Under the pieces are notes generated by a model. That model saw only the letters and a program-made list of their open reading frames with translations, made no database searches and was not told the DNA's origin. 64,000 nucleotides of DNA from NCBI GenBank assembly GCA_963681505.1, contig OY811985.1, positions 6,368,073-6,432,072 on the forward strand. Direction: 5' to 3'. The first letter of the stretch is position 1; each line of letters starts with the position of its first letter. The DNA comes from Eunapius fragilis. Its lineage: Eukaryota > Porifera > Demospongiae > Spongillida > Spongillidae. The translations under genes were made by a program, and so were the position numbers. This document shows, piece after piece, positions 58,143-64,000 of this stretch.

Positions 58143-59783
58143 CAGGGCCCGCGGAGCCGGGGGGGGGGGGGGAGGGGGGGGGGGGGCAAGGGGGGCAGCT
58201 GCCCCCCCCCCCCCCCACACACACCCCTTTTTAGCCGATAATTTAATTTATCGATGCAATAATACATGTAATACGTACATACAAGCATAGCCTTTTTTTC
58301 TTTTGTTATTGTGCAGTGCTTGACCTTGTATCCACCTTATAGTAATTTGATTGTTTGCTTGACGAAGGAAACTCCGAAATTGATTGTGTTAGATAGCCTG
58401 CCAACCAATTGGATTGAAACTCTAATTGCCCAGCCGGTCGCTACATACGCAATAGGCGAATCTCCTTGTAAAAAGCAGTGTAGCATAGCTACGTTCTTCC
58501 AAGTAATCCAACCATGCTTAAAGATATCGGCAGAATCTTTTAATTCGAATAATGAAGCACGTGGTACTGCAGGTGTGCCAAACGAAGATGATGACCGTAT
58601 ATTGGATGGCAATATACTTCACCAGACGAATACCTGCACCCGAAGATAGCCATACATTTCAAAGACTTGGTCAAAGTGAAAAGTGCCTTGTTTCGGAGAT
58701 TGTTACTATTTTTAAACTGATCGGTCAATCCAGCTACTAATGCAGTTAGGGAAAATACAATTTTCTGTCGTTTGAGGAACGAATTAGACACAAAATATGC
58801 TCCCATGGCGTAGCCTACATGCATGCAGTTGTTACGTTCAAGCATGCATGTATAGATGTGTGGGAACTCGGGATGTGAACTACATGGCAGCATATAGACC
58901 TATAAGGATATGGTAGGGTAGGAACAGGGTTCCCAGGTGAGGTAATATCTGTAGACAGGGTCTGTAGCTGTATGCGTGTGCGCAGAAGGTCTGATGACCC
59001 TAACATAGAAAGGTTGGTGAAGTCTAAGTGTATTGTGCACGACCACTGGCAGATCTATAACCCCGCTTTTTTTTTTCACTGTGACTACATGATATGAGAG
59101 TGCTGTTTGGAACCTGACGGTGGCTTAAACAAGTTGACGCACAACAAGACTGATGATGATGTGGTGGCAAGAAAGTCTGCTGCACTTCATGAACAATTTG
59201 AGCGACCTGAACTCGGTTTTTCCCTTTGTAAGGGTTTTTTTTCCAGGAGAAGGTGTGGGCCCACTTCCTCTAAATATAGGCAAAATAGTTGGCCCCTGCT
59301 CATGTGGTGGCAGTATGTGCATGTAGTACATTGTGTACTGAATGTATCGATGGATGAGGCTAGTGCTGATGGCGTGCACTAAATGGACGCAGCATGCACC
59401 AGTTAATATAAAGATATGAGATTGGCATATAGAATGCATGCATGGCGGAGTATATGACGTTGGGAGGATCCTTTTCGACCGCTTGTCGCTTGAAAAACTT
59501 GGCTTCCGTCAAGCATAATCAAATTAGATTCAATAACTTAGCTACTCCGATGATTCACAGCGACAAGAACATTGACCGGACTACGTTCCTCTGAGTTCGC
59601 TTCTAGAAATAATAACCAAAACTAGCGACATTTTGATATATCGATGCATGTATAGATCGATATGAGATAATATTGTACATTTTTGTTTATACTTTATAGG
59701 AGCGTTACTATGAATAACTGCGAAGGAATATTAAGATTACAACCAAACTTAATTGCTAACATGGAGGAGTACAGTACTGAAAT

Positions 59784-59814
<31 letters not shown>

Positions 59815-59841
59815 ACTTTATAATACCCTCCGCGGGCCCTG
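58143..59841. mobile_element. hAT-like element, 1.7 kb, probably non-autonomous
   Basis: Ends share a 14-bp inverted repeat CAGGGCCCGCGGAG, each followed by a poly-G/C tract. Unit 1 is uninterrupted at the same place (AAAGCTGCAATGGTTTT, near 47378-47394). GCTAT flanks it (58138-58142 and 59843-59847, with one extra G before the right copy). Internal frames at 58311-58649 and 59107-59382 have no features I recognise as a transposase. Confidence 0.72.
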
Positions 59842-60296
59842 GGCTATGGTTTTTGCCCACTGATCTGAGCGAAGAGTTAATCGAGTCTCCTTTGCAATCA
59901 GCTGATAAAACATACAGGCGTCAAGTGGTCTTACACTTTAATCTTTGCAGCTTGAGCCTGTGCATAAGCGTATTCCACCAAAAGAAGCTGGCAGCACAAA
60001 ACCTTCACAAAATTGATCAATGTTAGTCAACATTTAACTTAAGGAAAGTGTATCTGCATATTTGTTCTTTTTTCTAGAGCCTAATTTTTGCATCTATCCT
60101 AATTACAATAATGTTTATTTAAACTGTGTAAGGGTCTTGAATATGAGGGTGTTGATTTCTAAATTACAAGGATCCTATATATTAGAAGAACTCATAAAAA
60201 CAACTTGATGCACGCTGTGTTACAAATAGTATGGACTATGACTACAAGACATTAAATTATTATCATTAAAAGATACATTTACAGTTCAAAATAAAA
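59842..60296. other. Spacer and 3' flank of L4
   Basis: Continuation of the unit spacer (AAAATTGATCAATGTTAGTC corresponds to 47530-47560) and then, from about 60117, the start of the block nearly identical to 42853 onward. No gene. Confidence 0.6.
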
Positions 60297-62640
60297 TTAA
60301 GACTTCGGCACCAACACCACAGCAGTGTTTCTATATAGCCAACACTCCAATGACAGCTGGTTCAAGCCTATTGAACAAAAAGAAAAATTAAGGGGGGAAA
60401 CCATTGGGATACACTTACTGGTACAAAATCAAACTGCTGGTTACTGGATGTGGGATGGTTCTTGGACCACAGAAGCACTTTAGCACCAGCTGCCCTGTTG
60501 CTACCCTCAATGTCAAACATAAACCCACTCTTGGATACAATGTAGTTTCCTTCCCTCCTCCATCGCTGGTTGTCTCCACCATGACGGTCCCACACTATAA
60601 GCTTGGATCCTTGTGTTTGTCCTCCACAGTCCAGGGCCTTACCATGGAGCTTGGAGATGATCAGGAAGGTTCCATCTGGTTGGTAGTCTAACTGCCACAA
60701 CTGGTTGTCAGTAGGTGGGTTGTTTGCTGGATACATGATAACTTCAACACCGTTATCACGTTTGCTCCCTGGAATATCCAGCACGTAGCCATTGAGGTGG
60801 GATTTGATGTGATGATGCTGGAAAACATATTTAGTGAACAATTACTGTCAATATACACATGCACTGCATTTGAATGGAAATGTCCTCTGGATGATAAATG
60901 CATGCAAATATTTTAATGTCTTTCATCACTACGGGTACAATTTTATGATCATTTTTATATTGCCATGCATAGTAATTAATTACCCTGCATGGTTGCATAA
61001 CAACACAGAGTGCAATTGTCAATAAAGCCCTGCTAACATACTTGAGGATAAGCTTGTTGTGGCTGAGGGGGATATCCATATGCAGGCTGAGGGGGGTATC
61101 CAGGTTGAGGAGGATATCCTGGCTGAGGAGGATATCCTGGCTGGGGGGGATATCCAGGCTGGGGAGGATATCCTGGCTGAGGGGGGTATCCTGGCTGAGG
61201 ATATCCAGGCTGAGGGGGATATCCAGGCTGGGGGGGATATCCGGGCTGGGGGGGATATCCAGGCTGGGGGGCATATCCAGGCTGGGGGGAATATCCAGGC
61301 TGGGGGGGATATCCAGGCTGGGGGGGATAACTTGAAGGCTGAGGTTGAGGCTGATGATGATGATGATGACCCTGGAGATGGTGAATACAAAGATCAAATA
61401 TATTTGCACTATCAAGTCACTTTTCTTCTAAATAATATAGTATTTCTGCAGTAATGGTTATTAGAAGTACTACCAAAATCCATATAAGGACATGTTTTAC
61501 ACATGCACCAGCATGCAGTACTTGGTGATATGTAGCAGGGTGCCTCCTCTCATAGGGGGTTAATATCAGGAGGCATTGTGTGTTAATCACTTACATGGGG
61601 CTCAAGATCAAACTGCTGGTTACTGGATGTGGGATGGTTCCTGGACCACAGAAGCACTTTAGCACCAGCTGCCCTGTTGCTACCCTCAATGTCAATCATC
61701 AACCCACTCTTGGATACAATGTAGTTCCCTTCCCTCCTCCATCGCTGGTTGTCTCCACCATGACGGTCCCACACTATAAGCTTGGATCCTTGTTTTTGTC
61801 CTCCACAGTCCAGGGCCTTACCATGGAGCTTGGAGATGATCAGGAAGGTTCCATCTGGTTGGTAGTCTAACTGCCACAACTGGTTGTCAGTAGGTGGGTT
61901 GTTCTTGGGATACATGATAACTTCAACACCGTTATCACGTTTGCTCCCTGGAATATCCAGCACGTAGCCATTGAGGTGGGATTTGATGTGATGATGCTGG
62001 TATTGGCAAACACAATTTATAAATGGTAGTGGTATATACATAATTATCATACTAGATTATTGTTTTACACCACACCTAACCTAGTCTGGGGGCCCTATTG
62101 ATTGTTGTGATAGTCCAGACTGATGGTACTACACCTAACCATGACAAATGATCGCTGTTACATCAGGCAGACGGCCGATTTGCAGACGCGCGCGTTCTAT
62201 TTATAGCCATTACCTAATTTATCTATTTATAGCTGTAATCTTTTTGGAGTTGCTTAAAATTCATACTTGACCCTGCTTGGATAACAGCATATCCATAAAT
62301 GGGTAAAATATTACCTTTGGCACCAACAACAGGGCCCGAGGGGCGGTTCATATATTACATCGCAGCACTACATGAGCCGAGCAATGGGGCATAAAAAGCG
62401 CTTCATTTTCCCTACGCTTGTAACGTAACAGACTTTTGAAGACGTGTGTACTTTACAAAATCTAGGCGATGGCGTACATCAACCTGAGTAACCAAAAACT
62501 CGCTAAAACAAGAGACTGATTTGCAAATTTCAACCCGAGTTGGCACGACTCTTGTAGCCCTTGAGTATAAAATGTACGCAGAATGACTCTTGCATCTCCA
62601 CAGAAAAAGACCTACTATTAATAAAATAACTCACCGTCAT
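60297..62640 (-). CDS. Tandem lectin L4: trefoil - (GYPPQP)n - trefoil
   Basis: Exons 62635-62640 (ATG ACG), 61595-61996, 61042-61371, 60419-60817 and 60297-60356, all phase 0, give 398 aa. The layout is that of L2: two ricin-type trefoils of 134 and 133 aa with [14 protein letters not shown] and NQQFD, a 110-residue GYPPQP linker that starts with a short His run (from a GATGAT microsatellite), and a last exon reading [19 protein letters not shown]. The trefoils differ from L2 at only a few residues, while the linker differs in repeat number. Intron and promoter sequences also match L2 closely, so the duplication or conversion is recent. No signal peptide is seen. Confidence 0.9.
61056..61335 (-). 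repeat. Coding 18-bp repeat (GYPPQP)n of L4
   Basis: Units of GGATATCCCCCCCAGCCT type in the splice-defined frame, with one unit shortened (GYPQP at about 61196-61206) and a GYAPQP variant. The repeat count differs from L2. Confidence 0.9.
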
Positions 62641-62760
62641 CTTGGCTTAGCTAGCTGCCTGCGACTAACCACACCCAATGTCTCACGTGTCTTTCCACAT
62701 GTAATAGATAAGTTCATGATTTGCATTGCGCAATCTGATTGGTCAATTGCAGGTATCTCA
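62641..62760 (-). promoter_or_regulatory. Conserved 5' flank of lectin L4
   Basis: Nearly identical to 45575-45695 upstream of L2, one base shorter near 62712. Confidence 0.5.
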
Positions 62761-62774
62761 ACATAGTAGAAACC

Positions 62775-63042
62775 CAGAGGCGGATCCAGGGGGGGGTTTG
62801 CAACCCCCCCTTTCAAACCCGTAATGAATGATTATCATTAGTAACAATGAAGTAAAGATGGCTGAAATTCGTAATACAACTGCAGCTCTGCGAGCAAACA
62901 AACGGCAAGGCAGTATTATGTAGTGTTGTGCGCATGATATAATTAAAAAACGTTGGCGGTTGGGGCTCCGCCCCAGACCCCCTGCCCCGCTCATGAAATT
63001 AATTAGCAACCCCCCTTTTCTGAAATCCTGGATCCGCCCCTG
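62775..63042. mobile_element. hAT-like MITE, copy in unit 3
   Basis: Same insertion site and termini as the element at 45710-45999, so it was duplicated with the unit rather than inserted twice. It is shorter mainly because its internal poly-G run is contracted. Confidence 0.82.
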
Positions 63043-63293
63043 AAACCTCAAGAGGGATTCTAAGAGGAGTAATAGAAAGGGGGAGGGGGGGGGGGGGGGG
63101 TATTCTAAAAACATTCGGTTGTTAAGCCATGCAAACTTGATTATTAGCCCCGCGTACCTGCACATTTTATTATTCATATCATCACGTGACACAATATCGC
63201 ACGTGCCTTTGGAGAATTGACAAATTGACGAAGTGCATGGAAACGAATGACGCTCGTATCAGGACATACAAGACCCATACAACATGGACAGTC

Positions 63294-63880
63294 ATTCCAA
63301 TGGATACGGGTCTGACGACTGTTTTCTAAAATTGTCACCAGAGCTTGATGTCGATGAAGAATTTTCGTAGACAGGGTTTATATTATAGCCTTACGAAGGA
63401 TCCGTTAACATTTTGTGGATGAGCAGATGAATACGAAATGAAGGACACAAAGTATTCAAACCTTCTTGTGTCACTCTTGCCAGATGCATCATCATACATT
63501 CTGCATCAGAAAGCGGGAAAATAGTCCCTTTCTTTCAGTCCAAATGTGCAGCCGCCTCATATAACAACTCTGCATGGAACAGTAATTCAGTGCAAAGAAT
63601 GCTATATGTGGCGCTTGGTATTCTTCAAACTAGACTTAGTTGGTGCACGTAACACCTTTCGGAAGATGTTTCATACACATGTGGAGTATCTTTTGATGAT
63701 CTTTCTGTTCCTGATGGAGAGCTTATCATCTATGATCACAGGTGTGGGAACGTAATTGCAGCATTATATTATCCTGCTGGATTTGAGGACATATGTGTTT
63801 GCTGCAACAACAGTCAAGGTTTCAGAGTCTTCTCACCCTATGCGTTCTGCATGCTGCCAAACCAAGGAACCTATCAATAG
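63294..63880 (+). CDS. Unknown gene U, copy 2
   Basis: Same arrangement as copy 1 at 46248. Short acidic first frame from ATGGACAGT, a middle block with LHGTVIQCKECYMW, then a C-terminal frame (LIIYDHRCGNVIAALYYP, ICVCCNNSQGFRVFSPY) ending TAG at 63878-63880. The C-terminal frame is open here, unlike in copy 1. Candidate splice sites exist (TTTCTTTCAG before the middle block), but I could not join all parts, so this may also be a remnant. Confidence 0.35.
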
Positions 63881-64000
63881 AAGAAAGTCAACTGTTTCAT
63901 GACTGGCCCATGGCTATCATTTGTTTGTGGAAGTCTTTTTTGTATTCATGTCTTTTTTTTTGATAAATGATTGTGAGCTCTGTTTCGAATCATGTTTTGA

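Overview
This is a eukaryotic, almost certainly animal, nuclear contig. Genes are split by short GT-AG introns (one GC-AG). Products include two Dbs/MCF2L-type RhoGEFs (Sec14/CRAL-TRIO, spectrin, DH, PH, SH3), a mitochondrial carrier, a DyP-type haem peroxidase, a dual-specificity phosphatase and a cluster of beta-trefoil lectins. Compact genes, minisatellite-filled introns, many poly-G/C tracts and R-type lectin expansion suggest a non-bilaterian marine invertebrate, perhaps a sponge; that is inference. A run of exactly 200 N (993-1192) marks a scaffold join. The 992 bases left of it repeat 11201-12190 with only two homopolymer-length differences, so they look like an assembly duplicate.

Layout, left to right. 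2020-2273 (-): start of an unknown gene running into the gap. 3051-12186 (+): RhoGEF 1, 22 exons, 990 aa. 12548-13381 (-): SLC25 carrier, lying between the tails of the two GEFs. 13859-28072 (-): RhoGEF 2, 26 exons, about 1112 aa, an inverted paralogue of RhoGEF 1 with many exons of identical length and phase. 28562-32301 (+): DyP peroxidase, head-to-head with RhoGEF 2. 32892-34224 (+): dual-specificity phosphatase. 34823-41650 (-): large gene with two ricin-type trefoils, a proline-rich linker and about six more trefoil-like repeats. 42853 to the end: three tandem units, each with a two-trefoil lectin gene on the minus strand (43021-45574, 48012-50760, 60297-62640) plus a decayed unknown gene. 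Units 1 and 3 are nearly identical; unit 2 is swollen to about 12 kb by insertions.

The most unusual signal is a class of intronic minisatellites whose repeat unit contains the end of the preceding exon plus its 5' splice site. The largest (35347-38220, about 96 units of 30 bp, no indels) follows a trefoil exon. Every unit repeats the exon tail and an unchanged GTAAGG donor, and keeps the frame open, so each alternative donor would add exactly ten residues. Smaller examples follow exons at 39758, 19728 and 8977.

Mobile DNA is mostly small DNA-transposon derivatives: hAT-like and PIF/Harbinger-like MITEs, two copies of a long palindromic element, a 1.7-kb hAT-like insertion and a perfect 130-bp inverted repeat. 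Comparing the three lectin units gives filled and empty sites for several insertions. I saw no tRNA, rRNA or CRISPR array and no recognisable LTR element or virus-like element.
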